NCBI GenBank assembly: GCA_964497615.1
Contig: CAZCEC010000016.1
Span: 1 to 64,000 of the forward strand
From: CAZCEC01 sp964497615
Lineage (GTDB): Bacteria > Chloroflexota > Anaerolineae > Anaerolineales > UBA6663
Direction of reading: 5' to 3'
DNA: 64,000 bases
Of the stretch, positions 7,851-17,800 are shown one piece after another; position 1 is the first letter of the stretch; each line of letters opens with the position of its first letter. A model generated the notes under the pieces. The model was given only the letters and a program-made list of their open reading frames with translations, made no database searches and had not been told where the DNA came from. Made by a program: the position numbers and the translations under genes.

Positions 7851-9008
7851 TTACTTGCGCGGCGGCAGTGTCTCGTCCCCGGCGCCCACCTCCGACTGCT
7901 TGCCGTACACAACGCCTTCCACGCGCCGCAGCCCGCGTCGCACCGCCGAGCGCACCCGCGACAGCCCATAGCCTGCCTGCCGGCCAATCCGGTGCCAGGG
8001 CGAGACCTCTGGCTTGGCGGTCACGTTCCACTGCACCACCGCCGCGCCCCAGGTGAGCCCGGCGCCAAAGCCCACCAGCACCAGGTGATCGTTGGGCCGC
8101 ACGCGCCCGGCCGCCACTGCCTCGCACAGGGCGATCGGGATGGACGCAGTGGAGGTGTTGCCGTACCGGTCGAGGTTGACCACGAACCGGTCCTCGGGCA
8201 GGTTCAGGCTGCGCGCCGCCGACTCGATGATGCGGCGGTTGGCCTGGTGCGGCACCACCAGCGCGATGTCGTCCAGGGTCAGCCCCGCGCACTGCACCAC
8301 CTCGCGCGCCGCCGAGGCCATCACCCGCGTGGCAAAGCGGTACACTTCCTTGCCATCCATCTGAATGAAGTGCTGGCTGTTGCGGACCGACTCGGCCGTG
8401 GCGGGCATGCGGCTGCCGCCCGCCGGCACGATCAGCGAATTGCCGCCGGAGCCGTCCGACCGCATCAGGCTGGAGAGCACGCCCCCCGGCACGCTGCTAG
8501 CCTGGAGCACAAACGCCCCGGCGCCGTCGCCGAACAAGATGCAGGTCGCCCGGTCTTTCCAATTGACGATGCGCGACAGGGTCTCCGCGCCGATGACGAG
8601 CACATTGTTGTGCGCGCCGCACCGGATGGTGTTGGCCGCCAGCCCCAGGGCATAGATGAACCCCGAGCACGCCGCCGACAGGTCGAACGCGCCGGCATTG
8701 ATGGCCCCCAGCGCGTCCTGCACCAGGCAGGCCGTCGCCGGCATGATGTGTTCCGGGGTGGAGGTGGCGACGATGATCAGGTCAATCTGGCGGGGTGCGA
8801 GGTCGGCCACTTCCAGCGCAGCGCGGGCGGCCTCCAACGCCAGGCTGGCGGTGGTCTCGCGCCCACCGGCCACATGCCGCTGGCGGATGCCCGTGCGCGA
8901 CGCAATCCACTCGTCGCTGGTGTCCACGGTCTTCGCCAGTTCATCGTTGCTGACGATCCGTTCCGGCACCGCCATGCCCCAGCCGGTGATGTGAGCGTAG
9001 CGCTCCAT
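7851..9008 (-). CDS. fabH: 3-oxoacyl-[ACP] synthase III
   Basis: The product is 385 residues of the thiolase superfamily. The catalytic triad is intact: Cys114 in SAACSGF, His254 in VPHQAN and Asn284 in YGNTSTAS. It would start fatty-acid synthesis by condensing an acyl-CoA primer with malonyl-ACP in the cytoplasm. The core ends near residue 330; a further 55 residues, basic and Arg-rich (around RVRSAVRRGLRRVEG), are unusual against the typical 310-335 residues. The gene follows fabF with a 9-bp gap. A close relative that condenses other acyl chains is possible. Confidence 0.88.
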   Translation of the reverse strand: MERYAHITGWGMAVPERIVSNDELAKTVDTSDEWIASRTGIRQRHVAGGRETTASLALEAARAALEVADLAPRQIDLIIVATSTPEHIMPATACLVQDALGAINAGAFDLSAACSGFIYALGLAANTIRCGAHNNVLVIGAETLSRIVNWKDRATCILFGDGAGAFVLQASSVPGGVLSSLMRSDGSGGNSLIVPAGGSRMPATAESVRNSQHFIQMDGKEVYRFATRVMASAAREVVQCAGLTLDDIALVVPHQANRRIIESAARSLNLPEDRFVVNLDRYGNTSTASIPIALCEAVAAGRVRPNDHLVLVGFGAGLTWGAAVVQWNVTAKPEVSPWHRIGRQAGYGLSRVRSAVRRGLRRVEGVVYGKQSEVGAGDETLPPRK

Positions 9009-9017
9009 CGTTGGTGC

Positions 9018-10268
9018 TTAGTGGCCGTTAGGGCCGTACTGCCCCAGGATCACGCAGGCGTTGTGCCCGCCAAACCCAAATGAGTTCGACATCGCCCAGC
9101 GGATGGCTTTGCGCCGCGCCTGGTTGGGCACATAGTCCAGGTCGCACTCCGGGTCGGGCGTCTCGTAGTTGATGGTGGGCGGCAGCACGCCGTCGGCCAG
9201 CGCCTTCAGGCAGAAGATGGCCTCCAGCGCGCCGGCTGCCCCCAGCAGATGGCCGGTCATGGACTTGGTGGAGCTGATCGGGAGATCGTAGGCCCGCTCG
9301 CCAAACACGGTCTTGACGGCCGCCGTCTCGCTTTTGTCGTTCAGTTGGGTGCTGGTCCCGTGGGCGTTGAGATAGTCAATGTCCTTGGGGGTCAGTTCCG
9401 CATCTTGCAGCGCCAGCCGCATGCACTCCACTGCGCCGGCGCCGTTCTCCAATGGCGCGGAGATGTGGTAGGCGTCATTGGTGATGCCATAGCCCGCCAC
9501 CACCCCGTAAATCTGCGCGCCGCGCGCCAGGGCATGCGCCTCCGATTCCAGCACCAGCACCGCGCCGCCTTCGCCCGCCAGAAAGCCATCGCGATTTTTG
9601 TCGAAGGGCCGCGAGGCGCGCTCCGGCTCGTCGTTGCGCGTGGAGATGGCGCCCATGCTGTTGAACCCGGCCAGCGCCACGGCCACCACCGCCGCCTCCG
9701 CCCCCCCGGCGATCATCACATCCGCGGCGCCGCGCCGGATGACCTCCGCCGCCTCGCCGATGGCATTGGTGCCGGTGGCGCAGGCCGAGACGATGCCCAA
9801 ATTCGGCCCGCGCATCCCAAACGAAATCGCCACCTGGCCGCCGGCCGCATCCGGCAGCATCATCGGCACCAGGAACGGGCTCACGCGCCGCGCGCCGCGC
9901 GTGCGATACACGTCGACTTCGGCCATGATCGAGCCGATGCCGCCAATGCCCGTGCCGATGAACACCCCAATCCGCTGGCGATTGGCCTCGCTGACCGCCA
10001 GCCCGGCGTGAGTGAGCGCCTCTTGGGTGGCGGCCACGGCGAATTGGGTATAGCGGTCCATCCGCCGGGCTTCCTTGCGGCCCAAGTGCTCGGCGGGGTC
10101 AAAGCCCTTCACTTCCGCCGCGATCCGCGTCTCGTGCTCGCTGGCATCGAACAGCGTGATCGGCCCAGCGCCCGACTTGCCCGCGACGGCGGCCTGCCAG
10201 CTTGTCTCTACGTTATTGCCCAATGGGCTGATGCAGCCCATGCCGGTAACGACGATGCGTGTTTTCAT
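9018..10268 (-). CDS. fabF: 3-oxoacyl-[ACP] synthase II
   Basis: The product is 416 residues. The elongating ketosynthase triad is present: Cys163 in SACATGTNAIGEA, His303 in NAHGTSTQLND and His340 in SMTGHLLGAAGALEA. It elongates acyl-ACP by decarboxylative condensation with malonyl-ACP. It is the first gene of a two-gene operon with fabH. No acpP, fabD or fabG gene is present in this window, so these two genes are separated from the rest of the pathway. Confidence 0.93.
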   Translation of the reverse strand: MKTRIVVTGMGCISPLGNNVETSWQAAVAGKSGAGPITLFDASEHETRIAAEVKGFDPAEHLGRKEARRMDRYTQFAVAATQEALTHAGLAVSEANRQRIGVFIGTGIGGIGSIMAEVDVYRTRGARRVSPFLVPMMLPDAAGGQVAISFGMRGPNLGIVSACATGTNAIGEAAEVIRRGAADVMIAGGAEAAVVAVALAGFNSMGAISTRNDEPERASRPFDKNRDGFLAGEGGAVLVLESEAHALARGAQIYGVVAGYGITNDAYHISAPLENGAGAVECMRLALQDAELTPKDIDYLNAHGTSTQLNDKSETAAVKTVFGERAYDLPISSTKSMTGHLLGAAGALEAIFCLKALADGVLPPTINYETPDPECDLDYVPNQARRKAIRWAMSNSFGFGGHNACVILGQYGPNGH

Positions 10269-10328
10269 AAGTGGCTATTGGACGTGCGGTGATAATTGAC
10301 CGGATTTGTCCGGGCAGAAGGTTCGCGG

Positions 10329-10337
10329 AGTATAACA
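10329..10337 (-). promoter_or_regulatory. Possible extended -10 promoter for fabF-fabH
   Basis: On the - strand TGTTATACT gives a TG-n-TATACT extended -10 element about 60 bases upstream of the fabF ATG. No good -35 hexamer is seen at 16-18 bases, which extended -10 promoters can tolerate. Confidence 0.45.
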
Positions 10338-10487
10338 CATCCACCCCGCAAAGGATGCGCCCAGGCAGGCGGCCCCCGGGCAGGCGGCTGCCGCCTGGGT
10401 GCCCTCGATGGCCTATGCTAGAATCGGCCCCACGATGCGCGCAAGCACTCCCACAGTGAATAAGCCAGGCTGGGGCGGGCGGCAGGC

Positions 10488-11423
10488 TTGATTCTGGTCA
10501 CCGGCGCCACCGGGTTTGTGGGCCGCGCGGTGCTGCCGCGCCTGACCGAGGCCGGCCACCCGGTGCGGGTGCTCCTGCGGCCCTCCCCGCAGTCGCCGCG
10601 CCTGCCCAAGGGCGTGCCCGTGCAGGTCTCGCTGGCCCAGCTCGACGATGAGCGCGGCCTGCGGTCGGCCATGGCCGGGGTCGAGACCGTCATCCACCTG
10701 GCCGGCGCGGAGTGGCGGGGTCCGGATGGCGACGTGTTCCGGGTGGACGCGGGCGGCACGCGGGCGCTGGTGGAGGCGGCGCGGGCCGCGGGGGTGGGCC
10801 GGCTGGTCTATCTCTCGCACCTGGGCGCCGACCGGGCCTCGGCCTACCCGGTGCTCAAGGCCAAGGGCATCGCGGAGGAGTTCATCCGCCAGAGCGGGCT
10901 GCCGCACACCATCTTCCGCGCGGCCATGCTGTTCGGCGCGGAGGACATCTTCGCCAATGTCTTGGCAGCGATCATCAAGCTTGGCCCGGGCGTGTTCCTC
11001 ATGCCGGGCGACGGCCGCACTGCCTTGCAGCCCTTGTGGGTGGAAGACCTGGCCACCTGCATGGAGTGGAGCCTGGCCGACGAAGCCTATCTCAACCGGA
11101 CCGTCTCGGTCGGCGGCCCGGAGTTCATCCCGCTGCGGATGATGGTGGAAATCTTGATGGAAGCCATGGGGGTCCGGCGCTGGGTGGTGCCGGTGCGGCC
11201 CGTCTATCTGCGTGGCGGCGCCTGGTTCATGGAGCAACTGCTGCCGCGCTCGCCACTCACCACCCGCTGGCTGGACTACCTGGCGATGAGCCGCACCTGC
11301 GAATTGACCAGCGTGACCTCGCTCTTCGGCCTGCGGCCAGCGCGGTTCTCGCCGGAAAACCTGGCCTACCTGCGCCAGAAGCGTTGGCTGGCCGAGATGG
11401 GGCGGCTGGTCATGGGAACCTAG
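10488..11423 (+). CDS. Atypical SDR / NAD(P)-binding epimerase-like protein
   Basis: The product is 311 residues from a TTG start; no in-frame ATG or GTG precedes the Rossmann strand MILVTGATGFVGRAVL, which carries the GxxGxxG nucleotide motif. The middle region (YLSHLGADRASAYPVLKAKG) resembles the atypical SDR group that includes complex I NDUFA9-like and NmrA-like proteins. Several such proteins bind NAD(P) without clear catalysis, and the substrate is unknown. The GNAT gene starts three bases after the stop, so the two are co-transcribed. Confidence 0.75.
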   Translation: MILVTGATGFVGRAVLPRLTEAGHPVRVLLRPSPQSPRLPKGVPVQVSLAQLDDERGLRSAMAGVETVIHLAGAEWRGPDGDVFRVDAGGTRALVEAARAAGVGRLVYLSHLGADRASAYPVLKAKGIAEEFIRQSGLPHTIFRAAMLFGAEDIFANVLAAIIKLGPGVFLMPGDGRTALQPLWVEDLATCMEWSLADEAYLNRTVSVGGPEFIPLRMMVEILMEAMGVRRWVVPVRPVYLRGGAWFMEQLLPRSPLTTRWLDYLAMSRTCELTSVTSLFGLRPARFSPENLAYLRQKRWLAEMGRLVMGT

Positions 11424-11426
11424 ACT

Positions 11427-12326
11427 GTGGCTGAGACACCCATTATCACCATTCGCCCGTTGGAGACCACCGAGGAGTTTCACGCCGTCGAGGACGTGCA
11501 GCGGGCGGTGTGGCCCGGCACGGAGCTGGAGGTGCTGCCCCTGCACCTGCTCACTACCGTGGCCCACAATGGCGGCGTAGTGCTGGGCGCCTTCCACGGC
11601 AAGCGCCTGGTCGGTTTTGTGTTTGGCTTCCTCGGCACCGACGAAGCCCAGAGCAGCCGCCCGGCCCTGGCCCGCCTCAAGCACTGCTCGCATCAGCTTG
11701 GCGTGCTGCCCGAGTATCGCGGCCAGCAGATCGGCTACCAGCTCAAGCTGGCCCAGCGCGACTTTGTGAGCGTCCAGGGCGTGCGCCTGGTCACCTGGAC
11801 CTACGACCCGCTCGAGTCGCGCAACGCCCGGCTCAATGTTGCCAAGCTGGGCGCGGTCTGCAACACTTACCTGCGCAACGTCTATGGCGAGATGGCCGAC
11901 CACCTCAACACCGGTCTGCCGTCGGACCGCTTTCAGGTGGATTGGTGGGTGACCTCGCCGCGCGTCAAAGAGCGCATGTTCGGCCAGCGCGCCCCCCTCA
12001 TCCTGTCGTCCTTCACCACCGCGGGCGCGCAGATCGTCAACCCGGCCGAGTTGGGCGCGGATGGGCTGCCCCGCCCCGCCACCGGCCCAGTCGCCCTGGC
12101 TGGCACCGTCACCCTGGTTGAGATCCCGGCCGATTTTCAGGCCCTCAAGGCCCGCGACCTGGCCCTGGCGCGCGCCTGGCGCGCGCACACCCGCGAGGTG
12201 TTCGAGGCCGCGTTCAGCAACGGCTACTGGGTCACCGACTTCTTTCATGAACCTGTCGAGGGCCGGCGGCGGTCCTTTTACGCCCTGTCCACCGGCGTCG
12301 TCCGCATAGAATCCCCGGAAGGCTAG
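11427..12326 (+). CDS. GNAT-family N-acyltransferase (COG3375-like)
   Basis: The product is 299 residues from a GTG start. It has a GNAT core with the acyl-CoA-binding loop RGQQIGYQL after HQLGVLPEY, then a C-terminal extension with no assigned domain. It resembles predicted acyltransferases often encoded beside NSAR/OSBS enzymes. In Geobacillus kaustophilus such a neighbour is a succinyl-CoA:D-amino acid N-succinyltransferase (established work). Here the gene ends three bases before the NSAR/OSBS start codon, so joint function is a reasonable inference. Confidence 0.75.
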   Translation: MAETPIITIRPLETTEEFHAVEDVQRAVWPGTELEVLPLHLLTTVAHNGGVVLGAFHGKRLVGFVFGFLGTDEAQSSRPALARLKHCSHQLGVLPEYRGQQIGYQLKLAQRDFVSVQGVRLVTWTYDPLESRNARLNVAKLGAVCNTYLRNVYGEMADHLNTGLPSDRFQVDWWVTSPRVKERMFGQRAPLILSSFTTAGAQIVNPAELGADGLPRPATGPVALAGTVTLVEIPADFQALKARDLALARAWRAHTREVFEAAFSNGYWVTDFFHEPVEGRRRSFYALSTGVVRIESPEG

Positions 12327-12329
12327 ACC

Positions 12330-13439
12330 ATGAAGATTGAGCGCGTGACCCTGCTGCACATCCGGCTCCCCTACGTCACCCCATTACAGACTTCACGCTG
12401 GACGGAGCTAGACCGCGAATGCGTGCTGGTGCGGCTGGAGGCCGGCGGGCTCACCGCCTGGGGCGAGTGCGTGGCCGGCCAGAACGTGGGCTACTCCTAC
12501 GAGACCACCAAGACCAACTGGCACATCCTGGAAGACTTTATCGTGCCCGCCGTGCTGGCCGCCGACCTGGAAGACATTGCGGGCTATCGCGCCGCCATCG
12601 CCCATATCAGCGGGCACAATATGGCCAAGGCCGGCATGGAACTGGCCCTGTGGGATTTGTTCGGGCAACGCTCCGGCCGGTCGCTGCAGCAGATGATCGG
12701 GGGGCAGGGGGATCGGGTGAAGGTGGGGGTGTCGGTTGGCATCCAGCCCACCACCGAGAAGCTGGTGGAAGTGGTGGCCGGCTACCTGGCGCAGGGCTAT
12801 GCCCGCATCAAGCTCAAGATCAAGCCGGGCCGCGACGTGGGCGATGCCAGCGCCATTCGCCGCGCCTTCCCCGACCTGCTGCTCCAGGTGGACGGCAACT
12901 CGGTCTATCGGCTGGCAGACGCCGAGCATCTCAAAGAGATGGACGACCTGGGGCTGCTGCTCATCGAACAGCCCCTGGCGCAGGACGACATCATTGACCA
13001 CGCCAAGCTCCAGCCGATGCTGAAGACCGCCGTCTGCCTCGATGAGAGCATCCACTCGGTGGAGCACGCCCGCTGGGCGCTGGAGCTGGGCGCGTGCCGC
13101 ATCATCAACATCAAGCCGGGGCGCGTCAGCGGCCTGCACGAGGCCATACGCATCCACGACTACTGCCGGGAGCGCGGTGTGCCGGTGTGGATGGGGGGGA
13201 TGCTGGAGACCGGCATCGGCCGCGCGGCGAACGTGGCCGTGGCCTCGCTGCCGGGCTTCACCCTCCCCGGCGATATCTCGGCCTCGGCCCGCTACTTCCC
13301 GGAGGATGTGATTGACCCGCCGTTCGTGCTGAACCCGGACAGCAGCCTTTCGGTGCCCACCGGCCCCGGCCTGGGCGTCAACGTCCGTGAAGACGTCATC
13401 CAGCGCCTCAGCCTGCGGCAGCAAAGCTACTCAGCGTAA
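12330..13439 (+). CDS. menC: Enolase-superfamily N-succinylamino acid racemase / o-succinylbenzoate synthase
   Basis: The product is 369 residues. All catalytic positions of the NSAR/OSBS family are present: Lys161 and Lys163 (RIKLKIKPG), Mg2+ ligands Asp188, Glu213 and Asp238 (QVDGN, LIEQP, LDESI), and Lys262 (INIKPGR). These numbers are within one residue of the Amycolatopsis enzyme. The enzyme could make o-succinylbenzoate for menaquinone, racemise N-succinylamino acids, or both. No other men gene lies nearby, and the GNAT partner favours the N-succinylamino acid racemase role, so the menC symbol is a family label. Confidence 0.85.
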   Translation: MKIERVTLLHIRLPYVTPLQTSRWTELDRECVLVRLEAGGLTAWGECVAGQNVGYSYETTKTNWHILEDFIVPAVLAADLEDIAGYRAAIAHISGHNMAKAGMELALWDLFGQRSGRSLQQMIGGQGDRVKVGVSVGIQPTTEKLVEVVAGYLAQGYARIKLKIKPGRDVGDASAIRRAFPDLLLQVDGNSVYRLADAEHLKEMDDLGLLLIEQPLAQDDIIDHAKLQPMLKTAVCLDESIHSVEHARWALELGACRIINIKPGRVSGLHEAIRIHDYCRERGVPVWMGGMLETGIGRAANVAVASLPGFTLPGDISASARYFPEDVIDPPFVLNPDSSLSVPTGPGLGVNVREDVIQRLSLRQQSYSA

Positions 13440-13537
13440 CAGCCCTCGCGCCTGCAACCCCGTTCCAGGGCAGGGGCGTTCCTGCGGACTTGCGGCGGCG
13501 CGGCGTGGAACCGTGGCCGCGTCCGCGTTGGGTAGGA

Positions 13538-13552
13538 GCGCGTTGTACGCGC
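13538..13552. repeat. Short REP-like hairpin
   Basis: GCGCG and CGCGC flank TTGTA within the 136-bp gap between convergent genes. It may be part of a dispersed palindrome; only one copy was noticed here. The rest of the gap (13440-13575) shows no gene. Confidence 0.35.
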
Positions 13553-13575
13553 GATAGCTTGCTTGCGAGGCCCGG

Positions 13576-14163
13576 CTAGCCGAAGAGCCGGATGATCCAC
13601 TCCGCCCCGACGGAGCCCAGATAGGCGATCAGCAGCATCTTGGGCACCTTGCCCAGGAAGCACCACAGTAGGAAGTTTTGCACCGGCATCTTGAGCGCGC
13701 CGGCCGCCACCCCGGCCAGGTCGAAGATCGGTAGGGGCAGAAAGGCCAGCACCGTGATGGTCAGCGGCCCGTAGCGCCGCATCCAGGCCTCCAGCCGGTC
13801 GTAGAGCTTGCGGTTCTCGATGACGGCCTGCCCGCTAAAGCCGGCCAGGTAACCGGATAGCTCGCCCAGCGTGGCCCCGGCGCCTGCCGCCAGCCCCACA
13901 CCGACGGGCGAGAACACGCCTCCAAAGCTGAACACAATCGCCAGCCCCGGCGCGGGCAGCACGATGGTGGCGTTGGCGAGGATGGACAGGACAAAGATGC
14001 CGGGGTAGCCAAACTTGCCCAGTTCCTCGGCCCGGTCACGGTACACATAGATCAGCACCGTGATGCCGATGACGAAGACCAGCGCCAGCACGCGCGCGGC
14101 TTGCAGCCGCCAACTGGGGCGGGCCTTGGGCTTGTCCGTCGTCCCGGCCGTTGCCTCGCTCAT
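13576..14163 (-). CDS. VTT-domain (TVP38/TMEM64, DedA-like) membrane protein
   Basis: The product is 195 residues from the ATG at 14163; a TTG seven codons upstream is open but lacks a ribosome-binding site. A basic cytoplasmic N terminus is followed by several membrane helices with the VTT features: a Gly-rich segment near ATLGELSGYLAGFSG and a late segment LPLPIFDLAGVAAGALKMP. Related DedA and TVP38 proteins act in lipid-carrier or lipid scrambling and transport across the inner membrane. This one is transcribed towards the convergent menC gene and stands alone. Confidence 0.8.
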   Translation of the reverse strand: MSEATAGTTDKPKARPSWRLQAARVLALVFVIGITVLIYVYRDRAEELGKFGYPGIFVLSILANATIVLPAPGLAIVFSFGGVFSPVGVGLAAGAGATLGELSGYLAGFSGQAVIENRKLYDRLEAWMRRYGPLTITVLAFLPLPIFDLAGVAAGALKMPVQNFLLWCFLGKVPKMLLIAYLGSVGAEWIIRLFG

Positions 14164-14186
14164 GCCACCCTTGCCCTGGAACAAAA

Positions 14187-14250
14187 AGACCTGCCAGGTT
14201 TCGGCCTACCGGGCGCCGGATACAGCGACCAAGTGAAACCTGGCAGGTCT
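14187..14250. repeat. Perfect 15-bp inverted repeat
   Basis: AGACCTGCCAGGTTT (14187-14201) is matched exactly by its reverse complement at 14236-14250 across 34 bases. Each arm also contains the shorter palindrome CCTGCCAGG/CCTGGCAGG. It lies upstream of the VTT gene, with no T-tract on either side. Confidence 0.75.
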
Positions 14251-14292
14251 GGCAGCGTAAGACCAACAGGCAGCCGCCCTAGACGGCCGGCA

Positions 14293-14355
14293 TCTTTCGT
14301 CCCCTGCCCCACAGCCTTTCGTGGGGGTTCGTCTTTCGTCGTTGGTCCTTCGTCG
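14293..14355. repeat. Degenerate TTTCGTC/CTTCGTC short repeats
   Basis: At least five copies of a TTTCGTC-like heptamer (ending TTCGTC or TTCGTG) occur in about 60 bases, ending five bases before the cyclophilin stop codon. The strand asymmetry makes this a pyrimidine-rich tract on the + strand. Its function is unknown. Confidence 0.5.
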
Positions 14356-14359
14356 CGCC

Positions 14360-14869
<510 letters not shown>

Positions 14870-14885
14870 GTTCTCCTTTAGTTGT

Positions 14886-17800
14886 CTATTGCGGCAGCCG
14901 GTCCAGCCACGCCTGCACATTCGGCTTGTCGGTTTCAGGCGCGGCCTGGAGCGACAATTCCGCGTTGGCGCGGGCCTGGCCGATGTCGCCCAGTTGCGCG
15001 TACAGCTCCGAGATCGCCAGGTACACTTGCCACGGACTGGCGACCGTATCCCCCTTTTCAAGCGATTGCTGATAGACGCCGATGGCCTCCGCCAGCCGGC
15101 CCGTGCCGATATAGGCCTGGGCCAAATTGAGCCGCAGGCTGCCGCCCGGCGTACCGCGCGCCTCGGCCACCGCCAGCCCTTCCTGATAGGTGTCGATGGC
15201 CTGCTGGAACAGGGCCTGCTGCGCCTCGGTCTCGGTCGCCATCCGCGCCTGCCAGGCATACAGGTCCCCTTGCAGCAGGAAGGTCTGGTCGTAGATCGGA
15301 TCGATCGCAAACGACTGGTCCAGTTTCTCCTGTGCGGTGGCGGCGTCGTTGCTCACCTGGAAGGCCAGCGCCGCCCACTCGTTCCACAGCCCCGCGTTGG
15401 CCGGGCTGAGCGCCACCGCCGCCGCGTAGTAATTGTGCGAGGTCTGCGCCCGCTGGGCGCGCAGGGCCGCGTCCGCCGACAGTTCGGCCCAGCGGCGGTT
15501 CAGCCGCGCCAGGTTCGCGGTGTGGTCGGTGTTCAGTGGGTTCAGCCGGCGCGCCACGTGAAGCTGCTGCTCGGCGTCGCTCAACAGGATGTCGCGCTGC
15601 GACTCTTCGGCGAGGGTGTTGGTGGCGTTAAGATAGGCGCGGCCCAGGAACAAGTAGTAATAGTCTTCGTTGGGGGCCAGGGCCAGCGCCCGCTGGAAGA
15701 GCGGGATGGCGGCCTGCGGCTGGCCGGTGTCGTCGAACTGCAAGCCGGTTTTGTAGATCACGTCGGCCTGGATGACCTGCATATTCAGGAAGACGGAGGC
15801 CAGCACCGCCAGCACCGGCAGGGTCACATAGGCCAGGATGGCGACCGGCGACTGGCTGATCAGCCCGCGCCCGCGCTGGCCCGCGCGCCCCGTGCCCATC
15901 AGCGGCGTTTCTACCACCAGCGCCGCGGCCATGCCGAGCAGCGTCAGCGCTATCAGCACATAGAACACGCTCAGGGTGCCCGCCACGGCATTGGCCGAGC
16001 CGATCAACTGGTCCAGGTCTTGCGGCACGATGGCCGCAATCGTCGCCAGGTGCGTGGTCATGGCGATCCAGCCAATCATCGTCACCCCGAACGACAGCCC
16101 CAGCCCTGCGGCCAGGGTGCTCCACAGCCGCCGCCCCCGCATCGTCTGCGGCTCTTCCAGCAGCGCCAGCGTGCCGCCGCCCAGCCAGGTGATGAGCATC
16201 AGCCCCAGGATGGCGTAGGAGCGCGTGCCCTCGCCGGCCCGGGGCAGGATGGTCAGGGCGTCGATCAGGATGCGCGCCGCCTGGGTGGACCGGTTGTTGT
16301 TGGTCATGAAGTCGAAGCCCAGGGTGATGAGCACGGCCGCGATCAGCATGGCGCCCACCAGCACCGGTCCCCACTCTTCCGAGGTGGGGCGGCGCTCCGG
16401 CGTGCTGGCGATGCGGGCGCTGGCGCGGCCGCGGCGGTATGGCCGCGCTGGGCGGTCAACCGTGGCTGTGGCCGGTTCGGCCTCCGCCGGCAGGGTGGGC
16501 CAGATGTAGCCCAGCACGAACAACAGCCCCGCGTACACCCAGAAGTGCGTGCGCGTGGAGACGATGGCGATGCCGAAGTGGATCTCGGTGAAGTGCGCCA
16601 CGATGGCCGAGATCAGGCCGATCATGGCAATGGCCCGCCACGGCTCCGGCCCGTTCGGCGCGCCCGCGGCCTCGCCCTTCGCGGCGCGCGGCAGGCCCAC
16701 CACCGCATACAAGGTCAGGAAGATCAACAGGCCCAACAGCATCCCAAATGGCAGACCCACGCCGAAGAACTCCGGCCCTTGCCAGATGATAAAGCCCACC
16801 GCCGACACCAACCCGCCCCCGGTGACCAGCCCGACAAAGACGGCCCGCCGCCGCGCGGTGGTCACCAACCCCAGCCACTTCAGGCTGTAGTAGAACACCG
16901 CCACGAACAGGGTCATGTACACGACCAGACCCAGGAGGCCGGTGAACGCCAGCGCGTCAAATGTCTCGTTGTGCGACCGGTCGGGCGAGGCGTTGCGGGC
17001 CTCATAGTGGGCCAGGTCCGGCGGGTAGAAGCGATTGTAGGCCACGTACAGAGCTTCCGGCCCATAGCCGATCAGCGGGCGGATGGCGTTCCAGCGGTCC
17101 ACACTGCCGTCGGGAAACTCCAGCGGCGTGTGCGGCGTCATCAGGTCGATGACGCCCTCCCAGATGAGCACGCGCACGCGGCCGGTGCCGCCCTCGGTCT
17201 CGAACACCTGGCCCAGCCGGCCAATGCCCGGCATCTGGCGCACGCTCTCCAGCGGGCCGCCGGGGATGTTCAGCACGCCCAGGAACACGGCGAGCAGCGC
17301 GGCGATGCCAATGGTGCTGAGGGTCAGAGCGCGCGCCCGCCAGTGCAGCGAGAGCAGGACGAAGAAGAAGAACAGCCCCGCCAGCAGGCCCAGCCACGGG
17401 CCGCGGCTGCTGGTGAACCAGATGGCCACCAGGTTGACGGCCAGGATGAAGATGTACAGCGCGGCGCGCGTGACGTTGAACGGCAGCCGCTGCGGGTCGT
17501 TGTCAGTCAGGATGCCGTGGAACGAGGTCACCACGCGGCCCAGCACCACCGGCGCCGTCATGATGAGGTAGGCCCCCAGGAAGATGGCGTTGCCCATGTT
17601 GGCGGTGACGCGCAGGGTGGTGTCGCCGCCCCAGGGCAGCGGGTCCAACTGGTAGTGCTGGATGATGCCGTACAGGCTGACGGGCAGGCTGGTGATGATG
17701 GCGATGGTGATGGCCCGCTCCACCTGGGCGCGCCGCCGCAGATTGCCGGCCACCACCGCAAACAACACCAAATAGGAGAAGGTGGTGAAGGTGCCCTGCA

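Noticed and set aside
10361..10400. GC-rich hairpin upstream of fabF
   Set aside because: CAGGCGG/CCGCCTG can pair, but without a T-tract or repeated copies it may be chance in GC-rich DNA.
10413..12359. Long - strand open frame opposite the SDR and GNAT genes
   Set aside because: No protein-like features; it is a shadow of two + strand genes with clear motifs.
12330..13439. Menaquinone-dedicated MenC
   Set aside because: The sequence allows OSBS activity, but the only close partner is a GNAT gene and no other men gene is in the window, so a menaquinone-only role is not claimed.
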